Positions 1-7,936 of a stretch of 64,000 nucleotides of DNA are shown in pieces. The stretch comes from Streptomyces sp. ISL-66 (GTDB lineage Bacteria > Actinomycetota > Actinomycetes > Streptomycetales > Streptomycetaceae). The stretch lies in NCBI RefSeq assembly GCF_018614135.1, contig NZ_JAGGOW010000011.1, forward strand, positions 1-64,000, in the 5' to 3' direction. Each line of letters begins with the position of its first letter. Position 1 is the first letter of the stretch. Under the pieces are notes generated by a model. The model was not told the DNA's origin and did no database searches. It saw only the letters and a program-made list of their open reading frames with translations. Position numbers and translations under genes: made by a program.

Positions 1-902
1 GGCTCCGGCTCGGGAGCCGCGGCCGGCTCGGCTCCGGGCTCGGTCACGGCGACCGGCTCGGCCTCGGCGGGGGCCGCGGCCGGCTGCTCGGGAACCGGCT
101 CCACCGCCCACGGGGCCCCGGCCTGCACCGGGATCTCGACCGACTGCGGGGCGGCCTCGGCGCGCGGGGCGTCCAGGTATTCGGGTCCGGTGGTCGGCGG
201 ACCGGGCTGTCGCACGGGGACCGGCTGCGCGGGGGTGCTCAGCGCGGACAGCACGGGAGCCTGCGCGGGCGCCGGCGTCGCGGCCGGACCCCGGTCCGCG
301 AGGGAGCGTACGACTCCCCCGGTGGCCTCGGGCACGGGCGGGCCCATGTGCAGCGGCCGCCGCATCGGGGCCGGGGCGGCGGGGATCACCGGGGCAGGGG
401 CCGGGGGGGCCGCCAAAGCGCCGAGGTCCAGCGCGCCGGAGTCCCGGCCGCCCGCCTCGTGGGCGCCCGCACCGTAGGACGCGGGGTCGGGGAAGGACGG
501 CTCGGCGAAGGAAGGGTCCGCGAAAGAGGGCTGCGGGTAGCCGGCGGGCTCGAAGCCGTGCGGCGCCTCGGCGACCGGCTGCGGGTACCCGGTGACCGGC
601 TGCGGGTATGCGGGGGCCTGCTGCGGGTACTCGGCGTACGGGCCGTCCCCGTAAGCGGCGGGCTCGGGGAAGGCAGGCACCGGCGGGACGACCTGCGGGT
701 CGCTCCACGCGCCCTGGCTGCTCGGCATCAGCAGCAGCTCCTCGTCCTCCGGCTCGGCGGGGTCGTCCACGAGGTCCTGGAAGGCGTAGCCCCCGGTAGC
801 GGGGGACGGCGGCACGGGAACCGGGGCGGGGAGGCCCTGCTGATCCACCATGCCCGTGCTGTCCGGGAGACCCTCGCCCGGAACCTGGCCGGTGTCAGTC
901 AT
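1..902 (-). CDS. Pro/Ala/Tyr-rich protein, N-terminal part only
   Basis: The open frame begins at the ATG at 902 and runs off the left edge, so about 300 N-terminal residues are present. The sequence is low complexity: an acidic patch near residue 60 (DDPAEPEDEELLLMP), then Tyr-Pro-Gln-Pro repeats around residues 90-130, then a long Ala/Pro/Glu stretch. No enzymatic domain is visible. It lies upstream of and on the same strand as nothing else in the window, but next to a cobalamin gene. From memory, some Streptomyces CobT proteins carry a long disordered N-terminal extension of this sort, so this could be the front of a long-form CobT; that is inference. Otherwise it is an unidentified disordered protein. 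Confidence 0.6.
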   Translation of the reverse strand, partial: MTDTGQVPGEGLPDSTGMVDQQGLPAPVPVPPSPATGGYAFQDLVDDPAEPEDEELLLMPSSQGAWSDPQVVPPVPAFPEPAAYGDGPYAEYPQQAPAYPQPVTGYPQPVAEAPHGFEPAGYPQPSFADPSFAEPSFPDPASYGAGAHEAGGRDSGALDLGALAAPPAPAPVIPAAPAPMRRPLHMGPPVPEATGGVVRSLADRGPAATPAPAQAPVLSALSTPAQPVPVRQPGPPTTGPEYLDAPRAEAAPQSVEIPVQAGAPWAVEPVPEQPAAAPAEAEPVAVTEPGAEPAAAPEPE

Positions 903-1014
903 GCTTACCCCTCGCCCATCGGTGTTGCCTCTTCGATCGCTCGGCGCCCACGAAGCCGCCGAGCGGAGTTGCCGTGCCCGATCGCCGTCAGACCGATTCG
1001 CCTCACGCGCGCTT

Positions 1015-1042
1015 GCACGACAACCAGTAAGTATTGTCGTGC
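1015..1042. promoter_or_regulatory. Perfect inverted repeat between the partial gene and cbiET
   Basis: Nine-base arms, GCACGACAA and TTGTCGTGC, are separated by 11 to 12 bases in the 272-base gap upstream of the gene that starts at 902. The position, about 110-140 bases before that start, suits an operator or a leader hairpin. I found no B12-box sequence here, so a cobalamin riboswitch is not supported. The binding factor is unknown. Confidence 0.4.
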
Positions 1043-1174
1043 CCGTTCGCCACCGCGGCGGCCATAACCGCCACGGTCCTCTGTGGACTACGCCACGTCC
1101 CGAGTCGAGTCGGTGCCGCGTGCCCGAAACGTCCGGGCGGTGCGACGGTCGGCCAGCCTACCCCGGGCTTGTGG

Positions 1175-2383
1175 CTAGTGCTGTGGCGAGCGGTTGACGA
1201 GGCGTTCGGCGGACAGCAGGAACACCACGGAACGCTGCTGTTCGGTCCAGGTCCGCGTGTCCAGGCCGACGGACTGGAGGAGCGCGCACTCGACGGCGTA
1301 CCCGCCCTCGGTCAGGACGCGGCCGATGGCCTCCGCCTCGTCGCGGGTGGAGGCGTGGCTGACGATCCGTTCGGGACGGCGGTCGGCCACGGCGGCGACG
1401 ACCTCGGGTCCGCCGCCGCCGACGCGGACGACGTCGGGCTCGGGCAGGGTCTCCAGTACGTGCGGGGCGCGGCCGGTGACGACTTGGAGCTGAACGCCCC
1501 GGGCGCGGGCGGCGGTGACGGCGCGTTCGCAGGCGTGCCGGTCGGCGTCGACCGCGATGACGGCGGCGCCGAGGGCGGCCGCGTCGACGGCGAGGGCTCC
1601 GGAGCCGGAGCCGATGTCCCAGACGAGGTCGCCGGTGCGCGGGCCGAGCCGGGCCAGCTGGGCGGCGCGCAGTTGCGCCGACTCCCCTTCTCCCACGTCG
1701 ATCTGCGGGCGGGCCCAGCCGCGGCCGGCGCTCTGGGCGGCGCTCTGGCCGAGGAGCCAGGCGGGGTCGGAGGCGGCGGGCTGGCCGCCGATGACGATGA
1801 CCACGTTGGGGTCGCGCCAGCTGTGGTCGGCCGCCTTGTCGGAGGTGAGGACGGTGACCTGCTCCTTGTCGGTGCCCAGTTCCTCGCAGATGACGAAGGT
1901 GCGGTGGACGCCTTCGAGGAGCAGCGCGAGTTCGGCGGGGCCGGCGCCCGGCGAGGTGATGACGGCGACCTTGGGGTGGGCCCGGCAGACGTTGACGGCG
2001 CGGCGCAGGGTGCGGCTGTGGGCGACGACGACCTGGGCGTCGTCCCAGGGCATGCCGGCGCGGGCGAAGGCGGCGGCTACGGCGGAGACGGCCGGTACCA
2101 CTTCGACTTCCAGACCGTGTTCCGGGGCGCGCAGGGCGCGTACGACGCCGAAGAAGCCGGGGTCCCCGTCGGCGAGGACGACGGCGGTGCCGCGGTGGCC
2201 GGCGATCCGGCCGGCCGCGAGGCCCACGCTGCCGAGGCGGATGCGCTCAGCGGCGGGCGGTACTTCGGGGAGTGCGAGGTGGTGGGCGGCGCCGGCCACG
2301 AGGGTGGCGGCGGAGAGCGCGGACCGGGCGGCCGCGGTCAAGGGGGAGCCGTCCCAGCCGATCACCGTGACCCGGTCGGCCAT
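1175..2383 (-). CDS. cobL: Precorrin-6Y C5,15-methyltransferase (decarboxylating), CbiET fusion
   Basis: 402 residues, the usual size of the fused CbiE-CbiT enzyme of aerobic cobalamin synthesis. It methylates the corrin precursor at C5 and C15 and decarboxylates the C12 acetate. The N-terminal half (about 1-200) is a CbiE tetrapyrrole methylase: it starts MADRVTVIGWDGSP and contains a GDPGFFG motif near residue 75. The C-terminal half (about 215-402) is CbiT, with the S-adenosylmethionine motif DIGSGSGALAVDAA near residue 255 and an aspartate-ending next strand (AVDAD). The gene stands alone on the minus strand here; the rest of the cobalamin cluster presumably lies to the left. The family call is secure; cbiET would be an equally valid name. 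Confidence 0.93.
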   Translation of the reverse strand: MADRVTVIGWDGSPLTAAARSALSAATLVAGAAHHLALPEVPPAAERIRLGSVGLAAGRIAGHRGTAVVLADGDPGFFGVVRALRAPEHGLEVEVVPAVSAVAAAFARAGMPWDDAQVVVAHSRTLRRAVNVCRAHPKVAVITSPGAGPAELALLLEGVHRTFVICEELGTDKEQVTVLTSDKAADHSWRDPNVVIVIGGQPAASDPAWLLGQSAAQSAGRGWARPQIDVGEGESAQLRAAQLARLGPRTGDLVWDIGSGSGALAVDAAALGAAVIAVDADRHACERAVTAARARGVQLQVVTGRAPHVLETLPEPDVVRVGGGGPEVVAAVADRRPERIVSHASTRDEAEAIGRVLTEGGYAVECALLQSVGLDTRTWTEQQRSVVFLLSAERLVNRSPQH

Positions 2384-2459
2384 CGTCGTCAGTCTCCTGG
2401 TGTGGGGGCGGAGCTTCGCCGGAGGGGGTCGGGCACGGTGAGACTACCTGGTCATCGGG

Positions 2460-3167
2460 TCAGTTCCAGTCGGACGGGACCGCGTAGCCGTTCGCGTCGG
2501 ACGGGCGGGTCTCGTACCCGTCGTAGCCGCTGGAGTAGCCGTCCCCGTAACCGCTCGCGTAGCCGTCCGCGTAGCCGTCGGCCTCGTCGTCGAGGTCCTC
2601 GGGGACCAGGCCCCAGACGATGAGGTCGCTGCGGGTGTCGCTCCAGGAGCCGTCGGGGTTCTGGGCGCGCACTATGCAGGCGCTGCGCAGGACGCCCTCG
2701 CTGACGCAGCCGATCTTCTGGGCCACCTGCTGGGAAGCGGTGTTGTCGGCCGCGGTGCGCAGTTCGAGGCGTTCGAAGCGCTGCTCGCGGAAGAGCCAGC
2801 GGGCCACGGCGCCGACGGATTCGCTGGCGTAGCCCTCGCCGCGGGCCCAGGGGGCGGTGACGTAGCCGACTTCGGTGGCGCGGGTGAGCCAGTTGGTGCC
2901 CTGGAGGTGGACGATGCCGACGAGGCGCTGGGTGAGGAACTCGGTGACGGCGAAGACGATGCCGCGGCCCTCGGTGCGCTCGGCGTGCGCGGTCCGGGTG
3001 GCCCAGGTGACGGCGTCGGCGCGGGTGTAGGGGTGCGGGACCGAGGTCCAGGCGGTGACCTGCTCGTCGTTCATCATCTCGGTGAGCGCGGTGGCGTCCT
3101 CTTCCTCGAAGGGGCGCAGCACCAGCCGGTCCGTGCTGATGGTGACGTCCGGGAAGGTGGTAGTCAT
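2460..3167 (-). CDS. GNAT (RimJ-like) N-acetyltransferase with Gly/Tyr-rich tail
   Basis: 235 residues. The start is the ATG at 3167 because GGAG lies six bases upstream; an in-frame ATG at 3179 overlaps that Shine-Dalgarno sequence and is less likely. The N-terminal pattern TDRLVLRPFEEEDATALTEM and the core ATEVGYVTAPWARGEGYASESV fit the RimJ/RimL acetyltransferase branch of the GNAT fold. The enzyme would transfer acetyl from acetyl-CoA to an amine; the substrate cannot be read. The last roughly 40 residues are an odd acidic Gly-Tyr repeat (DGYADGYASGYGDGYSSGY) outside the catalytic fold and probably disordered. The gene is followed by cbiET at a 76-base gap but shows no functional link to it. 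Confidence 0.85.
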   Translation of the reverse strand: MTTTFPDVTISTDRLVLRPFEEEDATALTEMMNDEQVTAWTSVPHPYTRADAVTWATRTAHAERTEGRGIVFAVTEFLTQRLVGIVHLQGTNWLTRATEVGYVTAPWARGEGYASESVGAVARWLFREQRFERLELRTAADNTASQQVAQKIGCVSEGVLRSACIVRAQNPDGSWSDTRSDLIVWGLVPEDLDDEADGYADGYASGYGDGYSSGYDGYETRPSDANGYAVPSDWN

Positions 3168-3326
3168 GCGCAGCTCCATGCCTGAGACCGTGGTGCGACC
3201 GTGGTGCGTTGCGACCGGGGGCGGCGGACCGTTCGTGCGGAACCGTTCGTGCGGGTCGTAGGCCACAGCATGCAGTATCGGCCCGGGGATGTGCAGGGCC
3301 GGGCTGCCCGGAAGCGGGCACCGCGG

Positions 3327-3357
3327 GGCCCCGTACACCGGTGGGGTGTACGGGGCC
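3327..3357. terminator. Hairpin terminator downstream of metQ
   Basis: A perfect 13-base stem, GGCCCCGTACACC against GGTGTACGGGGCC, with a 5-base loop, sits about 50 bases past the metQ stop codon and before the acetyltransferase start. A further G/C-rich repeat (3358-3395) follows it. There is no U-tract, which is usual for Streptomyces terminators. Confidence 0.65.
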
Positions 3358-3409
3358 GGTCGGCCCGGCCGGATCGGGCCGGTCGGGCCGGGTGGATCAA
3401 GCCGCGGGG

Positions 3410-4270
3410 TCAGGAGGCGGGCTTGCCGAAGGCCGGGATGACCGAGCCCTGGTACTTGTCCTCGATGAACTTCTTGACCTCGTCGGAGTTCAGGAGCTTC
3501 GCGAGCTTCTGGATCCGCGGGTCGTCCTGCTTGCCGTTCTTGACGGCGAGGATGTTGGCGTAGGGGTTGCCCTCGGCCTTCTCCAGGACGAGCGCGTCCT
3601 TGGCCGGGACGAGCTTGGCCTCGATGGCGTAGTTGCCGTTGATGACGGCGGCGTCCACGTCGTTGAGGGCGCGCGGGACCGTGGCGGCCTCCAGCTCCTT
3701 GAACTCCAGGCCCTTCTTGTCGGTGATGTCGGACAGCTTGGCGCCGGTGCCGACACCCTCCTTGAGGGTGATGAGCTTGTTCGAGGCGAGCAGCTGGAGC
3801 GCGCGGCCCTCGTTGGTGGGGTCGTTGGGGACGGCGATGGTCTGGCCGGCCTTGATGTCGCCGAGGCCCTTGACCTTCTTGGAGTAGAGGCCGAGCGGCT
3901 CCAGGTGCACGTTCACGACGGGCACGATGTCGGTGCCGTTCTTCTTGTTGAAGTCGTCGAGGTACGGAACGTGCTGGAAGTAGTTGGCGTCGACCTGGCC
4001 CTGCTGGGTGGCGGTGTTCGGCAGGACGTAGTCCGTGAACTCCTTCACCTCCAGCTTCAGGCCGTCCTTCGCCGCCAGGTTGTCCTTCACGAACTTCAGG
4101 ATGTCGGCGTGCGGGGTCGGGGAGGCCGCGATGACGAGCGGCTTGCTCTCGTCGGTCTTGCCTCCGTCGGCCTTGGACGACGGGTCCGAGGAGCTGCCGC
4201 AGGCGCTCAGGGAGAGGGTGAGCGCGGCGGCGGTGGCGGCGAGGGCGGTGAAGTTGATGTTCTTACGCAC
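3410..4270 (-). CDS. metQ: Methionine ABC transporter substrate-binding lipoprotein MetQ
   Basis: 286 residues from a GTG at 4270 with AAAGG upstream. It begins VRKNINFTALAA and has a lipoprotein signal ending L-S-A-C, so Cys24 would be lipidated and anchor the mature protein to the outer face of the membrane. The body matches the NlpA/MetQ family: PLVIAASPTPHADIL, the conserved DANYFQHVPYLDDF block and the VPNDPTNEGRALQLL block that lines the ligand pocket. It delivers methionine, probably including D-methionine, to MetNI. It is the last gene of metN-metI-metQ, separated from metI by about 100 bases. Confidence 0.95.
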   Translation of the reverse strand: MRKNINFTALAATAAALTLSLSACGSSSDPSSKADGGKTDESKPLVIAASPTPHADILKFVKDNLAAKDGLKLEVKEFTDYVLPNTATQQGQVDANYFQHVPYLDDFNKKNGTDIVPVVNVHLEPLGLYSKKVKGLGDIKAGQTIAVPNDPTNEGRALQLLASNKLITLKEGVGTGAKLSDITDKKGLEFKELEAATVPRALNDVDAAVINGNYAIEAKLVPAKDALVLEKAEGNPYANILAVKNGKQDDPRIQKLAKLLNSDEVKKFIEDKYQGSVIPAFGKPAS

Positions 4271-4374
4271 GAAGAGTGCCTTTCTTGCTTCTTGCTCTTG
4301 CGGGTGGCGGCCCAAGCACGACAAGTGCGGGCTTTCTCGGAAAGGAAGTTTGAAATGTCCGGCTCGGGCCCGGA

Positions 4375-5043
4375 TCAGGCTGTCCGACCCCGGCGCGCGA
4401 GGAGGCGTACCACGCCGTCGCCGATGAGCTGGATCACCGTGACGAGCACGACCAGGACGACGACGGTCGCGACCATGAAGCCGGTCTCGAAGCGCTGGAA
4501 GCCGTAGGTGATGGCCTTGGAGCCGAGGCCTTCGCCGCCGACCGCGCCGGCCATGGCGGAGTAGCCGATCAGGGTGATCACGGTGGTGGTGACGGCCGCG
4601 ATCAGGGAGGGCAGGGACTGCGGGAGGAGCACCTTGCCGACCAGGGTCGGGATGCCGCCGCCCATGGACTCGACGGCTTCGATCAGCCCGTGGTCCACCT
4701 CGCGGACGGCGGTCTCGACGAGCCGGGCGAAGAAGGGGACGGCGCCGATGGCGAGCGGCACGATCATGGCGGTGGGGCCGATGAAGGTGCCGACGATCGC
4801 CGTGGTGAGCGGGATCAGGAAGATCAGGAGGATGATGAAGGGCAGCGAGCGGCCGATGTTCACGATCACGCCGAGGACCTTGTTGACCGTGCGGTTCTGG
4901 AGCAGGCCGCCCTTGTCGGTGAGGACCAGCAGGATGCCGATGGGCAGCCCGCCGAGGACCGTGACCAGGGTGGACCACAGCACCATGTAGAGGGTGTCGA
5001 AGGTGCCCTGCGTGAGCAGCGGCTGCATTTCGGACCAGGTCAC
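4375..5043 (-). CDS. metI: Methionine ABC transporter permease MetI
   Basis: 222 residues from a GTG at 5043 that overlaps the metN stop codon by four bases (GTGA), so translation is coupled to the ATPase. It has about five hydrophobic membrane segments. The EAA-type cytoplasmic loop (EAVESMGGGIPTLVGKVLLPQSLPSLIAA, about residues 115-143) is where the ATPase docks. The size and loop sequence fit MetI of the methionine uptake family. It forms the membrane channel of the MetNIQ importer. Confidence 0.95.
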   Translation of the reverse strand: MTWSEMQPLLTQGTFDTLYMVLWSTLVTVLGGLPIGILLVLTDKGGLLQNRTVNKVLGVIVNIGRSLPFIILLIFLIPLTTAIVGTFIGPTAMIVPLAIGAVPFFARLVETAVREVDHGLIEAVESMGGGIPTLVGKVLLPQSLPSLIAAVTTTVITLIGYSAMAGAVGGEGLGSKAITYGFQRFETGFMVATVVVLVVLVTVIQLIGDGVVRLLARRGRTA

Positions 5044-6119
5044 TTCGCACCGTCCCCGAGGAGCGCGGCGAGCTCGCCGTCCACGTCCGTGCCGGTCACG
5101 GGGTCGGCGCCGGTGTCGGCTTCCACGACGTCCACCTGAAGGCCCTGCTCGCGCAGGAATCCGACGGGCACGACGTTGTCCTCGTAGCGGCCGGGCAGTT
5201 CGATGCGCATGCGGCCGATCTGACGGCCCGCGACGGTGTCCATCGCGGCGCCGAGGATCGATATGTCGATGTTGTAGGTGCGGGCCAGCTGGGAGATGAC
5301 CGGCCGGGTGGCGGTCTCGCCGTGGAAGGTGACGTCGATGACCGTGTGCTCCTCGGTGGTCGCGGACCCGGTGAGCGGGAAGAGTTCGTGGGCGAGCTCG
5401 GAGCCTGGGGTGGCCAGCAGCTCGCTGACGGTGCCGGACTCGACGATCCGGCCCTGCTTCATCAGGGCGGCCGAGTCGCAGACGGACTTGACCACGTCCA
5501 TCTCGTGCGTGATGAGCAGGACGGTCAGGCCGAGCTGGCGGTTGAGGTCGCGCAGCAGCTGCAGGATCTGCCGGGTGGTCTCGGGGTCCAGGGCGCTGGT
5601 GGCTTCGTCGGAGAGCAGCACCTTGGGGTCGCCGGCCAGGGCGCGGGCGATGCCGACGCGCTGCTTCTGGCCGCCGGAGAGCTGGCCGGGGTAGGACTTG
5701 GCCTTGTCGGTGAGGCCGACGAGGTCGAGGAGTTCGGCGGCCTTGCGGGAACGCTCGCGGCCGGAGATGCCGAGGATCTCCAGAGGCAGCTCGATGTTGC
5801 CCTGCACGGTGCGCGAGGACAGCAGGTTGAAGTGCTGGAAGACCATGCCGATGCGGCTGCGGGCCTCGCGGAGCTCCTTGCCGGCGCGCCGGCCGCGGCC
5901 GGCGAGGGCGGTGAGGTCGACTCCGTCGACGCTCACGCTGCCGGTGGTGGGGCGCTCCAGCAGGTTCACGCAGCGGATCAGGGAGGACTTGCCGGCGCCG
6001 CTCTGGCCGATGACTCCGTAGACCTCGCCCTGGCGGACGTGCAGGTCGACGCCGTCCAGGGCGGTGACCTCGCGGCCACGGGACTGGTAGACCTTCGTGA
6101 GGCCCGATGTGGTGATCAC
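5040..6119 (-). CDS. metN: Methionine ABC transporter ATP-binding protein MetN
   Basis: 359 residues from the GTG at 6119 (VITTSGLTKVY). The frame is open further upstream, but that part overlaps the leader region and looks non-coding. Walker A is GQSGAGKSS (about residue 40), the signature is LSGGQKQRVGIARAL (about 145) and Walker B is VLLSDEATSALDP (about 165), followed by the H-loop THEMDVV. The C-terminal 90 residues (IDVTFHGETATRPVISQLAR onward) form the NIL regulatory domain, which in characterised MetN proteins binds methionine and inhibits transport. It is the first gene of the importer operon and lies behind a 200-base leader with a short Cys/Met peptide. Confidence 0.95.
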   Translation of the reverse strand: MITTSGLTKVYQSRGREVTALDGVDLHVRQGEVYGVIGQSGAGKSSLIRCVNLLERPTTGSVSVDGVDLTALAGRGRRAGKELREARSRIGMVFQHFNLLSSRTVQGNIELPLEILGISGRERSRKAAELLDLVGLTDKAKSYPGQLSGGQKQRVGIARALAGDPKVLLSDEATSALDPETTRQILQLLRDLNRQLGLTVLLITHEMDVVKSVCDSAALMKQGRIVESGTVSELLATPGSELAHELFPLTGSATTEEHTVIDVTFHGETATRPVISQLARTYNIDISILGAAMDTVAGRQIGRMRIELPGRYEDNVVPVGFLREQGLQVDVVEADTGADPVTGTDVDGELAALLGDGAK

Positions 6120-6192
6120 AGGATTTCCGTCGCTGTCGAGTGCACGGCGCAGCGGGTGCCGGGCACGGGGCAAACATCTGGGGACGCATGCG

Positions 6193-6225
6193 GCGCGAAC
6201 CGTCGGAAAACGGTGGTTCCGGCGC
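6193..6225 (-). promoter_or_regulatory. Hairpin in the metN leader
   Basis: Between the leader ORF and metN the sequence folds into a stem: ACCGT pairs with ACGGT around a 6-base loop, extended by GAA/TTC and GCGC/GCGC with small bulges. It ends about 75 bases before the metN start. It could act as part of an attenuation switch together with the upstream leader peptide; that role is inferred from position only. Confidence 0.4.
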
Positions 6226-6323
6226 ATACGGGGCAGGAGCGGTCCGGGTTCACGCGGGGCGTGGAATGCGGAGGAGGCTCGGCCGGTCTCGCTTCGGGGC
6301 GCGAGACTGCGGGAAGGGGGCCC

Positions 6324-6368
6324 TCAGAAGGCGCGCATTCGACACATACAACGAGCACCGGGCGTCAT
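6324..6368 (-). CDS. Putative Cys/Met-rich leader peptide of the metNIQ operon
   Basis: A 14-codon frame, MTPGARCMCRMRAF, starts at the ATG at 6368 with GAGG five bases upstream, and ends about 205 bases before metN. Two cysteines and two internal methionines cluster in five residues (C-M-C-R-M) just before the stop codon. This is the layout of amino-acid-sensing leader peptides. A longer reading from an ATG at 6410 is possible but has a poorly spaced ribosome site. In actinomycetes, short Cys-rich upstream ORFs are known to attenuate sulfur genes. Here the placement before a methionine importer suggests sensing of charged Cys or Met tRNA. No protein evidence is available. Confidence 0.5.
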   Translation of the reverse strand: MTPGARCMCRMRAF

Positions 6369-6584
6369 CGTCGCCTCGGTCGCAAGGGTGCGGCTGCTCG
6401 TCGTGGTCATGGGCTCCAGTAAACCAGACGATCCCGGCCACCGATCAAGGCTGTCCGAATAGCGGACGCGATGCGGCCACATCCCGGACGGCATCCGTCA
6501 GGTCCGATCACCTTCATGTCTTCCAGGAAAGCCCGGAGCGGGGGCGGGCGCATCGGGTCTTTCGGCCCGTAATACCCTCGCTGC

Positions 6585-6953
6585 ATGCTCGACGCCCTGA
6601 CGGTCGCCATCGGCGTGGCCGCACTCGCCCTCGCCGCCTGGTGCGGCCACGCCACCTGGCGGGACCAGCCGACCAAGGACTGGCACTTCGTCGGGATGGC
6701 CGTGGTGACCGTACTGGTCCTCGCGCAGCTGGTGGTCGGCCTGGTCCAGCTCGCCCGCGGCGAGAAGCCGGAGCAGGGCACGGTGCTCTTCGTCGCCTAC
6801 TTGGTGGGCGCCTTCGCCACCATCCCGGCCGCCGCGATGCTCTCGCTGAGCGAGCGGACGAAGTGGGGCTCGGTGACGGTGGCCGCGGGCGCGGTCGTCC
6901 TGGCCGTGCTCGAAGTGCGGCTCTACGACATCTGGGGAAACGCCGGTGCCTGA
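6585..6953 (+). CDS. Small integral membrane protein
   Basis: 122 residues with four hydrophobic helices (about 4-20, 35-58, 68-88 and 95-113) and short polar loops. There is no recognisable catalytic motif. No Shine-Dalgarno sequence precedes the ATG, but a TAATAC element sits 9 bases upstream, so transcription probably starts at or near the start codon (leaderless). It overlaps the next gene by 8 bases, which points to a two-gene membrane-protein operon. Function unknown; the pair is a hypothetical Streptomyces family. Confidence 0.75.
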   Translation: MLDALTVAIGVAALALAAWCGHATWRDQPTKDWHFVGMAVVTVLVLAQLVVGLVQLARGEKPEQGTVLFVAYLVGAFATIPAAAMLSLSERTKWGSVTVAAGAVVLAVLEVRLYDIWGNAGA

Positions 6954-7389
6954 CACGGACAAGGGTACGGACACGGATACGGGATCCACGATGCCCGCCG
7001 CCGGACGCGGGCGCCTGGTCACCGGGCCGGGGGTGCTGCTGGTCTGGCTCTACGGAGTGATCACCGTCGGCGCGGTCTCGCGCTCGATCTACCAGATCTC
7101 CACCGAGTTCGACCGGGCGCCGCTGGCCTACTCGCTGTCCGCCGCGGCCGCCGCGGTCTACGTGTTCATCACGTACTCGCTGGTGCGCGGCGGGGAGACG
7201 GCCCGCAAGGCGGCGCGGATCTGCTGCGCCGCCGAGCTGACCGGCGTACTCGTCGTGGGCACTTGGACCCTGGTGCGGCCCGAGGCCTTCCCCGACGCGA
7301 CCGTGTGGTCGGACTTCGGGAGGGGCTACCTGTTCATCCCGGTGATCCTGCCGATCACCGGGATGCTCTGGCTGCGCGCCAGGCGTTAG
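6946..7389 (+). CDS. Small integral membrane protein, second gene of the pair
   Basis: 147 residues from a GTG at 6946 lying inside the end of the preceding gene (GTGCCTGA overlap). The first 20 residues are polar (PDTDKGTDTDTG). Four hydrophobic segments follow (about 25-43, 58-80, 88-107 and 122-142), ending in a short Arg-rich cytoplasmic tail. No domain is recognised. Translational coupling to its neighbour suggests that the two proteins work together in the membrane. Confidence 0.75.
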   Translation: MPDTDKGTDTDTGSTMPAAGRGRLVTGPGVLLVWLYGVITVGAVSRSIYQISTEFDRAPLAYSLSAAAAAVYVFITYSLVRGGETARKAARICCAAELTGVLVVGTWTLVRPEAFPDATVWSDFGRGYLFIPVILPITGMLWLRARR

Positions 7390-7392
7390 GCG

Positions 7393-7899
7393 TTAGGCGC
7401 TGACCGCGAAGTCGGTGGCCTCCTTGGCCTCCTTCTCCAGGATCACCAGGCGGACGCCGTCGGACGCGGTGCGGCCGCCGACCTGCGTGTAGCCGGCCTT
7501 GCGGTAGAGCCGCAGGTTCGATTCGCTCTTGTGGCCGGTGAGCAGCCGGAAGCGGGCGGTCCCGTCGTGGCCCGCGAGGGCCTCCTCGACCGCGCGCAGC
7601 AGCCGCGCGCCGAGTCCGTGACCCTGGAGCCGCGGGTGGACGCAGAGCTTGGCGATCTTGCCGGTGCCCTCGTCGTCGACGTTGCCGCGCACGGCCCCGA
7701 CGATCTCGTCGCCGAGCCGGGCCACCAGTACGGTGTCCGCCGCGAGCTCCGCCTTGAGGGAGTCCAGGGACTGGGTGAGCGGCTGGATGCGGTAGTTGCC
7801 GTACAGCTCGGCCTCGCTCTGGAACGCCAGATACTGCAGTTTGATGATCTGCTCGGCATCCTCGGCGGCTGCCGCCGAAATCGTCACGCTCATGCCCAT
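7393..7899 (-). CDS. GNAT family N-acetyltransferase
   Basis: 168 residues. The ATG at 7899 (MGMSVTIS) has GGAGG nine bases upstream; the nearer ATG at 7911 opens only a five-codon frame. The acetyl-CoA-binding motif is clear: KLCVHPRLQGHGLGARLLRAVEEAL (about residues 88-112), followed by LTGHKSESNLRLYRKAGY, typical of GNAT motif B. The substrate is unknown. It converges with the upstream membrane-protein pair, with only three bases between stop codons. Confidence 0.88.
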   Translation of the reverse strand: MGMSVTISAAAAEDAEQIIKLQYLAFQSEAELYGNYRIQPLTQSLDSLKAELAADTVLVARLGDEIVGAVRGNVDDEGTGKIAKLCVHPRLQGHGLGARLLRAVEEALAGHDGTARFRLLTGHKSESNLRLYRKAGYTQVGGRTASDGVRLVILEKEAKEATDFAVSA

Positions 7900-7936
7900 G
7901 TGCGCATGCCTCCCGCTCACCTGGTGGCCTTTTGGT

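Noticed and set aside
903..1174. Possible cobalamin riboswitch upstream of cobalamin genes
   Set aside because: I looked for a B12-box-like sequence on the minus strand and did not find one; only the inverted repeat at 1015-1042 remains.
6120..6440. SAM riboswitch in the metN leader
   Set aside because: No S-box or SAM-II core sequence could be matched. The short Cys/Met peptide is the better explanation.
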